NCBI RefSeq assembly: GCF_019754945.1
Contig: NZ_JAEUWU010000003.1
Span: forward strand, 248,001 to 312,000
Source: Corynebacterium pseudokroppenstedtii
Lineage (GTDB): Bacteria; Actinomycetota; Actinomycetes; Mycobacteriales; Mycobacteriaceae
Direction of reading: 5' to 3'
DNA: 64,000 nucleotides
In this document: one piece after another, positions 9,518-17,646 of the stretch
How positions within the stretch are numbered: the stretch's first letter is position 1
How the letters are laid out: the number at the start of each line of letters is the position of its first letter
The notes under the pieces: generated by a model
What the model saw: only the letters and a program-made list of their open reading frames with translations
The model's database searches: none
Told to the model about the DNA's origin: nothing
Position numbers and translations under genes: made by a program

Positions 9518-10843
9518 ATGAGATTGCGGATGGTGTACCCGTATTCAGAGCAGGATCATGAGCGTCGTGTGGTGGAGGGGCCGAAGGGGGCCCAACTGGC
9601 GGGTTCGACGCCGGAAATGCGGGACGATTTCGATCGGGATCGTGCCCGGGTGCTGCATTCCGCTGCGTTGCGTCGGTTAGCGGATAAGACGCAGGTGGTC
9701 ACTCCGCAGACGGGGGATACGCCGCGGACCCGTTTGACCCACAGTCTTGAGGTGGCTCAGATCAGTCGGGGTATTGCGGCCGGGCTGGGGGTGGATACTG
9801 ATTTAGCCGAGTTAGCGGGGCTTAGTCATGACATTGGCCATCCGCCCTATGGTCACAACGGGGAGCGGGCTTTGGATGAGCTAGCGCAGGATTGTGGAGG
9901 GTTTGAGGGGAATGCTCAGACATTGCGTATTTTGAGCCGTCTGGAAGCGAAAGTATGCGATGTTCGCGACGGTCATCCGGTGAGTGTTGGGTTGAATTTG
10001 ACGCGTGCGTCGTTGGATGCGACGTGTAAGTATCCGTGGACGGCATCGAGCCCTCAAGGGGTGGCGAGGAAGAAGTATTCGGCCTATGACGAGGATGCTC
10101 CATTGTTGGAGTGGATCCGTCGTGGTGCTCCCGAGGGCAGGAAGTGCCTGGAAGCCCAGATTATGGATGTCAGCGACGACATCGCGTACTCGGTACATGA
10201 CGTGGAGGACGCCGTGTTGTCCGGCCGCGTCAGCCTCAACGTGTTGTGGGATTTGGTTGAGATTGCGGAGTTGGCGGATGAGGGTGCGGGGGTTTTTGGT
10301 GGCGATCCCGATGAGCTCGTCGATGCTGCTGATCGGTTGCGCCAGCTGCCGGTGATTGCCGAAGCTGCCGATTATGACGGAACATTGGCCGCGTCGGTGT
10401 CTTTGAAGGCGATGACATCGCAGCTGGTGGGCCGCTATATTTCTGCGACGGTCGCTGCTACTCGACGTGAGATAACGAACGGGAACGAGTCGGCGTGGAC
10501 AGAGGAGATGGCGGCGGGGAGGTTTTCCAACGATTTGGTTGTGCCACCCGATATTGTGGCAGAAATCACGTTGTTGAAGTCGGTGGCGGTGCTCTATGTG
10601 ATGGATCAGTCTTTGCATCAGAAGAATCAGGAGCGTCAGCGTGATCGGCTATTCCGTGTGAAGGATTACCTGTATGCCGGTGCGCCGACAAGCTTGGATC
10701 CTCTGTATCAGGGCTGGTGGCGTGACGCCTCGACGGATGCTGAGCGGTTGCGCGTCGTTGTTGACCAGTTGGCTTCGATGACGGAATCGCGGCTTGAGCG
10801 ATTGGATAGATCGGCTCGGGATTGGTCAGCAGGGTGGAGTTAA
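9518..10843 (+). CDS. dgt: Deoxyguanosinetriphosphate triphosphohydrolase-like protein
   Basis: HD-domain hydrolase of 441 residues that splits dNTPs (classically dGTP) into deoxynucleoside and triphosphate. Metal-binding and active-site motifs are visible: TRLTHSLEVAQ (first His), GLSHDIGHPPYGHNGE (HD pair and following His residues) and DVSDDIAYSVHDVED. Length fits the actinobacterial dGTPase-like group. The first ATG (9518) is taken as start; a second in-frame ATG lies at 9530. The order dgt then dnaG is shared with mycobacteria, although here a ribonuclease gene on the opposite strand separates them. Its stop lies only 7 bases from the convergent ribonuclease stop. Confidence 0.95.
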   Translation: MRLRMVYPYSEQDHERRVVEGPKGAQLAGSTPEMRDDFDRDRARVLHSAALRRLADKTQVVTPQTGDTPRTRLTHSLEVAQISRGIAAGLGVDTDLAELAGLSHDIGHPPYGHNGERALDELAQDCGGFEGNAQTLRILSRLEAKVCDVRDGHPVSVGLNLTRASLDATCKYPWTASSPQGVARKKYSAYDEDAPLLEWIRRGAPEGRKCLEAQIMDVSDDIAYSVHDVEDAVLSGRVSLNVLWDLVEIAELADEGAGVFGGDPDELVDAADRLRQLPVIAEAADYDGTLAASVSLKAMTSQLVGRYISATVAATRREITNGNESAWTEEMAAGRFSNDLVVPPDIVAEITLLKSVAVLYVMDQSLHQKNQERQRDRLFRVKDYLYAGAPTSLDPLYQGWWRDASTDAERLRVVVDQLASMTESRLERLDRSARDWSAGWS

Positions 10844-10850
10844 CGCGGAG

Positions 10851-11411
10851 TCAGTTTTCTTGCATCTCACAGAATGATGAGTAGTGGTCGCTGGTGTAGT
10901 ACCACACATCGGGGTGCGTGGCGGTCGAACCACCCGTAATGATCCTGGCAGGCCCACGACTGTGATCCGTTTTATCCTCGTCGACGGTGTATTCGCGGTA
11001 GTAGTTACTCTTCTTATGGGGGAGTGTGTTCTCGTAATTTCCGAAGTGGGATCCATCCTTCTGCGGGTAATCAAATGGACCACCGGACTTAATATCGTCG
11101 ACGACCACGCGCGCCTGATCAGGCAACTGTTTCGCGTTGCACGCTGGGATACCGTGTGAGGAACCCTTTTGCGACGAGTCGTTTGATCCTCGACTATGCG
11201 ACGAGCCACTACTCGACGACCCGCTCGATGACTCACTGCTTTGTGTTCCATTGTGGCTGGGGTTGTTGACAGAGTCCCATCCCCATAGGCCGACTGCACC
11301 TGCCACTACAGCACCAAGAATCGACGTCAACGTACGAAGGGACAACACGTGACGCCCTCGTCGAGCGTTCTGTGATCCGCCTTGTGTGTTCTTCTGAGGT
11401 GCATCCGGCAT
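10851..11411 (-). CDS. Secreted or membrane-anchored guanyl-specific ribonuclease, Sa/T1 family
   Basis: A 186-residue protein with a basic N-terminus, one hydrophobic helix (about residues 29-47, signal or anchor), a Ser-rich spacer of about 35 residues, and a C-terminal ribonuclease domain of about 95 residues. Family landmarks: LPDQARVVVDDI, GGPFDYPQKDGSHFGN, the YYREYTV strand with the catalytic Glu, the RGPARII strand with an active-site Arg, and SDHYSSF with the catalytic His. Such enzymes cut single-stranded RNA after G. A Cys before the domain and one near the end (ACNA, FCEM) could form the family disulfide. No adjacent barstar-like inhibitor gene is visible. Divergent from dnaG, about 75 bases between starts. 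Confidence 0.88.
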   Translation of the reverse strand: MPDAPQKNTQGGSQNARRGRHVLSLRTLTSILGAVVAGAVGLWGWDSVNNPSHNGTQSSESSSGSSSSGSSHSRGSNDSSQKGSSHGIPACNAKQLPDQARVVVDDIKSGGPFDYPQKDGSHFGNYENTLPHKKSNYYREYTVDEDKTDHSRGPARIITGGSTATHPDVWYYTSDHYSSFCEMQEN

Positions 11412-11486
11412 GGTCGATATTGTGTCATAATCTGGCGAAGGTCACGGCACTCCTCGGGCTTGACATGACGACGTAGCATAGTTGCC

Positions 11487-13424
11487 ATGGCCAGAGGACG
11501 AATCCCGGAGAGTGACATTGATGCGATCCGTGAGCGCACGCCCATTGAGGAGGTCGTGGGCGAATATGTGCAGCTGAAGCCCGCCGGCTCAGATTCGCTC
11601 AAGGGGCTATCGCCCTTTAAGGACGAAAAGACCCCCAGTTTTCATGTCCGCCCGAACAAGGGCTATTACCACTGCTTTTCGACGGGGAAGGGTGGCGACG
11701 TTTTCAGCTTCCTCATGGAAATGGAGCAGGTGTCGTTTCCCGAGGCTGTGGAGCAGTGTGCGGAGCGTATTGGCTACACCATTAACTATCAGGGTGGCGG
11801 ACCGGGGCGTCGGGAGGAGCCTGGGACTCGTCAGCGGCTCGTCGCGATTAACAAAGCCACCCAGGAGTTTTACCGTGAACACCTGGACACTGATGAAGCC
11901 GCGCCGGCACGGCAATTCTTACTTGATCGTGGGTTCTCTCAGGAACATGCGGAGCAATTCGGGTGCGGCTACGCGCCAGGCGGATGGGATACGTTGACAA
12001 AGTTCCTGCTTCGCAAGGGCTTCGATGTCAAAGAGTTGGAGGCCGCTGGGGTAACTTCTCAGGGACGTCGTGGGCCGATCGACCGTTTTCATCGACGCCT
12101 AACGTGGCCGATTCGTAACACTGCGAATGATGTGATTGGCTTCGGCGCTCGCAAACTCTTCGACGACGACAAGCTGGGGAAATATATGAACACCCCAGAG
12201 ACCTTGTTGTACAAGAAGTCGAAGGTACTGTTCGGGATTGACCAGGCGAAGAAGAACATTGCCGAGCGCCACCAGGCGGTCATTGTTGAGGGCTACACCG
12301 ATGTGATGGCTATGCATGCCGCTGGGGTGACCACAGCCGTCGCCGCGTGTGGAACAGCATTTGGGGCGGAACACTTGCAGATGGTGCGGCGTCTCATGTT
12401 GGATGATTCCCATTTTCGCGGCGAGATGATTTATACCTTTGACGGTGATGAAGCCGGGCAGAAAGCCGCTATGCGCGCCTTCGAGGGAAATCAAGAGTTT
12501 CTGGGTAAAAGTTTCGTCTCGGTCGCGCCGAATGGTCAGGACCCATGCGACTTGCGCTTGTCCGGCGGTGATGCCGCAGTTCGGGATTTGGTGATGTCCC
12601 GGATTCCGATGGTGGAGTTTGTCGTGCGTACGACGCTTGCCTCGTTTGACCTTCACACACCGGAAGGGCGTTTACAGGCCATGGAAGCTGTTGCGCCCGC
12701 GGTCGCGAGCGTCAAAGACACCACGTTGCAGAAGGCGTACGCCCGGAAGCTGTCTGGGTGGCTTGGTTGGGATGACGTGAGCGACGTCGAAGCGGCTGTG
12801 CGACGAGCTGCCCGCAAGCCACAGGCGTCGGGAATGAAGCGTGGACGGGCACGACAGCAGCGGAATACCTGGAGTGTGAAATCCGCGGCCGCGAAGGGCC
12901 CACAGGATTCTCACCAGCCGCGCTTTACCAGACCGAATCCACGCAATGGTGAACTCGCTGGCGAACGCGAAGCCCTCAAGATCGCCCTGCAAGAACCAGC
13001 TGTCGCCGCTGAACTGTTTGATGTTCTTCCCGCCGAGAGCTTCCGGCACCCGACCTATCGGGAAGTATCCGAAGGGATCCGTCGCGCCGGGGGGTGTGCC
13101 GCAGCCGCGGATGTCGAGTCCGGCGGGAACTCGTGGGTGACGAAGGTTATTGAGAATCTTCCGCAGCCGATGGGGGAGTCGATGGTGACTGAGCTCATGG
13201 TGGAGCCTATCCACTATGAGGGTGAAAACATGGAGTGGTTCGTGCGGAGCACGATGGTCCGTCTTCAGGCAGTGTGGGTGGGCAACCAGATTGCCGAACT
13301 CAAGTCGACGCTGGAACGGCTGCGGCCTAGCGACGATGAGTACAACAACTTGTTTGGCGATTTGGTGGCACTAGAGCAATATAGGACCGGTTTAATTAAG
13401 CAGGCGACGCAGCGGCCTCTATGA
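11487..13424 (+). CDS. dnaG: DNA primase with degenerate N-terminal zinc site
   Basis: Primase of 645 residues that makes RNA primers for replication. The N-terminal CHC2-type domain, the DnaG catalytic core (FGCGYAPGGWDTL, GFGARKLFDD), the TOPRIM motifs (IVEGYTDVMAM with the catalytic Glu; TFDGDEAGQ) and a C-terminal helicase-interaction region (from about residue 470) are all present. The oddity is in the zinc ribbon: the usual Cys-Pro-Phe-His reads Ser-Pro-Phe-Lys (residues 42-45), and of the second pair only Cys63 remains, the other being Thr66 (YHCFSTG). Three of four metal ligands are therefore replaced although the fold sequence around them is conserved. The ATG at 11487 is the obvious start. 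Confidence 0.96.
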   Translation: MARGRIPESDIDAIRERTPIEEVVGEYVQLKPAGSDSLKGLSPFKDEKTPSFHVRPNKGYYHCFSTGKGGDVFSFLMEMEQVSFPEAVEQCAERIGYTINYQGGGPGRREEPGTRQRLVAINKATQEFYREHLDTDEAAPARQFLLDRGFSQEHAEQFGCGYAPGGWDTLTKFLLRKGFDVKELEAAGVTSQGRRGPIDRFHRRLTWPIRNTANDVIGFGARKLFDDDKLGKYMNTPETLLYKKSKVLFGIDQAKKNIAERHQAVIVEGYTDVMAMHAAGVTTAVAACGTAFGAEHLQMVRRLMLDDSHFRGEMIYTFDGDEAGQKAAMRAFEGNQEFLGKSFVSVAPNGQDPCDLRLSGGDAAVRDLVMSRIPMVEFVVRTTLASFDLHTPEGRLQAMEAVAPAVASVKDTTLQKAYARKLSGWLGWDDVSDVEAAVRRAARKPQASGMKRGRARQQRNTWSVKSAAAKGPQDSHQPRFTRPNPRNGELAGEREALKIALQEPAVAAELFDVLPAESFRHPTYREVSEGIRRAGGCAAAADVESGGNSWVTKVIENLPQPMGESMVTELMVEPIHYEGENMEWFVRSTMVRLQAVWVGNQIAELKSTLERLRPSDDEYNNLFGDLVALEQYRTGLIKQATQRPL

Positions 13425-13506
13425 GGCCAGCTGGACGCATCTGTTGCGACCGTATTTCGTACACGCCCCACCCTGTGTTACCTGCGCGGTGTGTCCCGCC
13501 GTCGTG

Positions 13507-13770
13507 TCAGTCCTCGTCGGGGACGTAGATGGTGGTGTCCTCGTCGTGGTGCCGGGTTCTGATGTTCCGCGCCCGGAGTTCACGCATCCGCGGTTCTGGG
13601 TCAAGAGCGTTGGCTAATGCTTTCCTCCCCGCGTGGACGGCCGATTTGGCGACGGGGGAGTTGATCGCTGCCTCATAGCCTCGTCGAATCTGGTCGTAAC
13701 GCTTCCGACCTGCCTTCGTGCCCATGACGTAGCCCGCTGTGGCACCGGCGATGAACGTAGTCAAACGCAT
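13507..13770 (-). CDS. Small YtxH-like protein
   Basis: An 87-residue protein starting with a short hydrophobic Gly/Ala stretch (TFIAGATAGYVMGTKAGRKR), the pattern of YtxH-like proteins in which a glycine-zipper helix is followed by a basic amphipathic region. The remainder is charged and ends in acidic residues (VPDED). A small gene at the same place next to dnaG exists in mycobacteria (from memory, the Rv2342 position). It is convergent with dnaG and lies just upstream of the aldo/keto reductase stop-distal side on the same strand. The molecular role is unknown; association with the inner face of the membrane is likely. Confidence 0.7.
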   Translation of the reverse strand: MRLTTFIAGATAGYVMGTKAGRKRYDQIRRGYEAAINSPVAKSAVHAGRKALANALDPEPRMRELRARNIRTRHHDEDTTIYVPDED

Positions 13771-13803
13771 GTGTTTTCTTTCGTGTGGTGTCTTCGGTTG
13801 GAA

Positions 13804-14676
13804 TTAGAACTCTTCGTACTCGTCGGGGTCTTGGTCCTTCTCACGGCCGTCGGGCTTCGTGAGAGCATTGATCGCCTCGATCTCATCGCTCGTCAGCGTG
13901 ACATGTAGGGAATCGAGGTTTTCTTTTTGACGTTTTTCCGACGCGGATTTCGGAATGGCGAGGCTCCCGATTGCCCGATGCCATGCAAGAACAACCTGGC
14001 CGACGGAAGCGTCATGGTTCTTCGCGATGGAAACAATGGTGTCTTCTTCAAAGACGGCGCCTCGGGCGAGGGGGCTCCACGCCTCTGTGATGATTCCGTG
14101 TTCCGCGTCATAGGCGCGGGTTTCAGCCTGGTTGAAGTACGGGTGTAGCTCGACTTGGTTAATGACGGGAAGTTCGCCGGTTTCCCGTTCGAGGGTGTCC
14201 AGGTGCTCCGGTGTGAAGTTGCATACACCGATGTTGCGGATAAGTCCGCGGTCCCGGGCTTCCATTAATGCTTTCCACGCCTCAACGTATTTGCCCTGCT
14301 TCGGATTTGGCCAGTGGATGAGGTACAGGTCGATGTAATCCAGCCCAGTGCGATATAGGGATTCCTCAATGGCGCTCAGTGCCTGGTCATGTTCGTGGTA
14401 TCGGCCGGGAAGTTTACTGGTCACGGTGACGTCGCCGCGCGAGACAATTCCTTTATCAATGGCCGCGCGAATCCCCGCGCCGATGGTGCCTTCATTTTCG
14501 TAGTTGTAGGCAGAGTCGATGAGCCGATAGCCCATCGTGAGCGCAGTCTCAGTGGACTGCGCACCGCTTTTTCCCCAGAGCCGGTACGTACCAAATCCCA
14601 GCGCAGGAAGGGTGTACCGCTCGGTGGACAGAGTTGGAATTGATTGTTGGTTATTTGTCGCGGAGGAATCGGTCAT
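13804..14676 (-). CDS. Aldo/keto reductase (2,5-diketo-gluconate reductase type)
   Basis: A 290-residue NADPH-dependent oxidoreductase of the AKR5-like group. The catalytic tetrad is visible: Asp and Tyr in LIDSAYNYENE, Lys in TSKLPGRYH, and His in LYLIHWPNP. Further landmarks are the opening LPALGFGTYRLWG, IGVCNFTPEHL, INQVELHPYF and the cofactor phosphate-binding IPKSASEKRQKEN. The start is the ATG at 14676; the frame extends upstream to 14808 but that part does not look like protein. Substrate cannot be deduced; such enzymes reduce small aldehydes and keto sugars. It is divergent from the MFS gene, separated by 357 bases. Confidence 0.92.
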   Translation of the reverse strand: MTDSSATNNQQSIPTLSTERYTLPALGFGTYRLWGKSGAQSTETALTMGYRLIDSAYNYENEGTIGAGIRAAIDKGIVSRGDVTVTSKLPGRYHEHDQALSAIEESLYRTGLDYIDLYLIHWPNPKQGKYVEAWKALMEARDRGLIRNIGVCNFTPEHLDTLERETGELPVINQVELHPYFNQAETRAYDAEHGIITEAWSPLARGAVFEEDTIVSIAKNHDASVGQVVLAWHRAIGSLAIPKSASEKRQKENLDSLHVTLTSDEIEAINALTKPDGREKDQDPDEYEEF

Positions 14677-15033
14677 AGGGCTAGTGTAACCACGCTCGCT
14701 GATGACCGGCCATGGGATAGCGGGGGATTCCGTGCCACAGCCGAGTCTCTCTCGGGCTACCGTCCGCTCGGAAGCCTTGCCATAGTCGGCACGATGTTTG
14801 TTTAACACGTTGTCCGGTTATTTATGGGGAACAAGGAGCAGCTAGTGTTGATAGCGAACTTAAATGCGTTTCTGTTCTACGTTTTCCGTGTCGCCACGTG
14901 CGAACCCGCGGTGGTTGCTCTTCTTTAGTGGCGACGCTTGCCTCGTGGCCATGAGGGTGGCGGGGTAGCAGTGTGTTGTGGTCGCGCTGTGTTTGCGTAG
15001 AGCTGGGACGGCTTTACCCGCTGGGAGGACTTC
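14677..15033. other. Divergent intergenic region with an inverted repeat
   Basis: No gene is supported in these 357 bases between the starts of the aldo/keto reductase and the MFS exporter. The octamer GTCGCCAC at 14890-14897 is repeated inverted as GTGGCGAC at 14928-14935, a spacing of 30 bases, which could be two half-sites of a regulator or the stem of a leader structure. A good ribosome-binding site (GGGAGGA) lies at 15022-15028 just ahead of the MFS GTG start. Promoters for both neighbours must lie here but I cannot single out convincing hexamers. Confidence 0.45.
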
Positions 15034-17490
15034 GTGGACTCTAAGGAGCCATCGTCTGCGTCGGACAGCCGCTTTGCTGGCCGAGCTGGTAGTGCGGACA
15101 GTGCGTATGACCCGCTGAAGGGTGATCCGTCAGGCGTGGATGACGTGTCGACGCCGGAAGAACGTAACGCGTCGGAAGAACGTAACGCGCCGGCGTTTCC
15201 GTTTCTCACGTTCGATCCAAGTTTAAAGGAATTGACCTCGTCGGGTGGTCGCCATCGGCGCCGTGAAGTCGATGTTCTCCGCCCCGAAGACGAGGTTTCT
15301 TTCATGGGGCATCCGCTGACTGGTGGCGGACAACGCCCGTGGCAGGATGAGTCGGTGCCCTCGGGCGCGGGGTACCCAGGGTTTCCCTCATCGCCGGCGG
15401 ATGCGTCGGGCTATGGCGGCGAAATCCTTGAAGGCGAAGTTGTCGGCAGCGACGAGGCGGCAGGCGACGCGCCGGGCCGAGAGGATAACACTCCAGATGG
15501 CCAGGACCTATATACCCATCCCTCGGAAGATACGTTCGAACGTCCTGGAGTTGGGGGCGCGGACGCCCGCCCCGATGACCTTGTGAGCGGAGGCGTCGAT
15601 AGTGATGACGTGTCTGTCGCCGACGTAACAGGGCCACAGTCCTCTGCAGTGAAGACAAAGCCTGCCGCAGCAAAGACAATAAACCCCTCCACGGCGAAGG
15701 CTAAATTCTCCGCAGCGAAAACGAAGCAGGCCGAATCGGGGAAGAAACCGACTGGTCGTCGTTACCCTCATGCGAAGTTTTGGTCCACGGTAGCGGGGTC
15801 TGTTGCCTCGCTCATGATGACGCTTGATATGACGATCGTCCTGGTGGCATTGCCGGACATTGGCGAAAGCCTCAAGTTGTCGTTGTCGGGCTCGCAGTGG
15901 ATCGTCAACGCGTACACTCTGGCTTTCGCGGCGTTGTTGTTGGGCGTTGGTAGCCTGTCTGACCTCGTAGGACGCCGAGGCATCTTCATCGTGGGGCAGC
16001 TGATATTTGTCGCGGCGTCGGTCGGATGTATGACGGCCGATGCTGAAAATTGGATGATTGTGGCTCGCGCCATCCAGGGGGCTGGGGGTGCCATGGTCTT
16101 CGGATCCAGTTTGCCCCTTCTTTCCGATGTTTTCGGCCCTGGTGAGGAGAAACAGCGAACGAGTGCGGTGGCTGTTTTCATGGCGGCTGGTGCCGCTGCA
16201 GTGGCATTGGGACCACTTGTCGGTGGTGCCATTATTGAATTCTTTGACTGGCGGTGGATCTTCGCGATCAACATTCCAATTGGATTACTGATCATTGGTG
16301 GAACGTTGTTCGGCGTGCCGAAGGATGCACAGCAGTGGCGTCAGCAGGCTTTGGAAGAGAGAAAAGCGCATCTGTTGGCTGAGGGGTATGCCGAGGAGGT
16401 AGAGAAGCTCGAAAACCGGGAGGTTGAGGAGTCGGTTCCGCCGATCTCATGGTTAACCCTGATTGTCGCGTCTGTGTTCCTCTTTGCTTTGAATTACGCT
16501 CTCCTTACCGGCCCTGATGATGGGTGGACCGATGGCAAAGTCTTTATAGGCTTTGGTGTAAGCCTGGCGGGGTTAGTTATTTTGGTGTGGATGCAATTGG
16601 CCAAGGGGGACAAGGCCATGATCGATGTCCGCATGTTTACTATCCCCTCCTTTTCTGCGGTGACCATCGTTGCGTTCGCGGCCCGATTGTTTAGTTTCGG
16701 GATGATGCCGTACATCATTCTCTGGCTGTCGGGAGCAGTCGGTTTAACCTCTTTAGAGGTTGGTTACGTGACGACGGCACTAGCTATCCCGATTATTCTG
16801 TTCTCACCTGTGGCGATACAGCTGGGTAAGAGGATCAAAGTTTCTGCCATTCAGGCCTTGGGAATGATCATCATTGCAGCTGGCCTGCTCCTTGGCTTGA
16901 AGTTGAACTCTAACTCCGGCTGGGTTGACATCATTCCGATGTACATCGTGGTCGGCATTGGTACCGGATTGATGCTTCCGCACTTGATGGACGTTGCGGT
17001 CTCTGTTGTTGCTCCGCGTAAAACAGGTACCGCTACCGGTATTGCCAACACAGCTTTTCCCTTGGGGACTAGTTTCGGCGTGGCTATTTATGGTGCGATT
17101 ATTACAGCGGCAACGTCCTCAGGGTTGAAAGCGGTGTCCTTTCCGACGGCATCGGTGATGAACACGCAAGCGGGTGCAGCACAGCAGATGCCACCGGGAG
17201 CCTCAGCGCCCGTGCCTCAGTTGCCACCGGGAGCGGTATTGTCGCCGGATAAATCGACTATCACGATGGATGCTCCGCAAAAGATTGTAGATTTAGCGTC
17301 GAGTGGGCAATTCTCGATTATTCGCCAGCATGCCCCAATGTTTGTCGACAAAGCTCTGGAATCCTACATCAACGGGTTACATAACGTGCTGATTATTGCC
17401 GCGGTTCTGGCTGCTGTCGGTGCTCTTGTCGCACTGATCTTTATTCGCGATAAAGATCGTTATGAAATTCGAATCCAAAAGGAGTTCTGA
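15034..17490 (+). CDS. DHA2-family MFS exporter with a 245-residue N-terminal extension
   Basis: An 818-residue protein. Residues from about 249 onward form a drug:H+ antiporter with about 14 helices: DMTIVLVALPDIG (motif D1), GSLSDLVGRRG (motif A), and a motif C-like stretch in TM5 (VALGPLVGG). A 45-residue charged cytoplasmic loop follows TM6 (QQALEERKAHLLAEGY), and a Pro/Gln-rich loop of about 85 residues lies before the last helix. The first 245 residues are acidic, Ser/Asp/Gly-rich and probably disordered, beginning with a duplicated ERNA segment and ending with an Ala/Lys-rich stretch. The GTG start at 15034 is supported by GGAGG five to six bases upstream; the extension is in frame and open throughout. 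Likely exports toxic organic compounds; substrate unknown. Confidence 0.9.
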   Translation: MDSKEPSSASDSRFAGRAGSADSAYDPLKGDPSGVDDVSTPEERNASEERNAPAFPFLTFDPSLKELTSSGGRHRRREVDVLRPEDEVSFMGHPLTGGGQRPWQDESVPSGAGYPGFPSSPADASGYGGEILEGEVVGSDEAAGDAPGREDNTPDGQDLYTHPSEDTFERPGVGGADARPDDLVSGGVDSDDVSVADVTGPQSSAVKTKPAAAKTINPSTAKAKFSAAKTKQAESGKKPTGRRYPHAKFWSTVAGSVASLMMTLDMTIVLVALPDIGESLKLSLSGSQWIVNAYTLAFAALLLGVGSLSDLVGRRGIFIVGQLIFVAASVGCMTADAENWMIVARAIQGAGGAMVFGSSLPLLSDVFGPGEEKQRTSAVAVFMAAGAAAVALGPLVGGAIIEFFDWRWIFAINIPIGLLIIGGTLFGVPKDAQQWRQQALEERKAHLLAEGYAEEVEKLENREVEESVPPISWLTLIVASVFLFALNYALLTGPDDGWTDGKVFIGFGVSLAGLVILVWMQLAKGDKAMIDVRMFTIPSFSAVTIVAFAARLFSFGMMPYIILWLSGAVGLTSLEVGYVTTALAIPIILFSPVAIQLGKRIKVSAIQALGMIIIAAGLLLGLKLNSNSGWVDIIPMYIVVGIGTGLMLPHLMDVAVSVVAPRKTGTATGIANTAFPLGTSFGVAIYGAIITAATSSGLKAVSFPTASVMNTQAGAAQQMPPGASAPVPQLPPGAVLSPDKSTITMDAPQKIVDLASSGQFSIIRQHAPMFVDKALESYINGLHNVLIIAAVLAAVGALVALIFIRDKDRYEIRIQKEF

Positions 17491-17610
17491 AGAACCACGT
17501 CACATTCTGCCAGACGTAGGGATTTAGCAAGCTTTATCAGACACGAACCTCCTTTTTAGGGTAATTTTCGTTACATTTCAATAACGAATCTGGAAATTAT
17601 CTTTTTATGA

Positions 17611-17639
17611 TTGTGGCCGTGATCTGATGTTGGTATACT
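17611..17639 (+). promoter_or_regulatory. Predicted promoter giving a leaderless mRNA
   Basis: A -35-like TTGTGG at 17611-17616 and an extended -10 TGGTATACT with the hexamer TATACT at 17634-17639 are separated by exactly 17 bases. Transcription starting about seven bases beyond the -10 falls on or next to the ATG at 17647, so the mRNA would have no 5' leader; consistent with this, no Shine-Dalgarno sequence precedes the ATG. Leaderless mRNAs are common in corynebacteria and mycobacteria. Confidence 0.6.
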
Positions 17640-17646
17640 TAGTCAT

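Noticed and set aside
9881..10618. A 245-residue open frame antisense to dgt
   Set aside because: It overlaps the HD-domain gene completely and is dominated by Arg, His and Gln; not supported.
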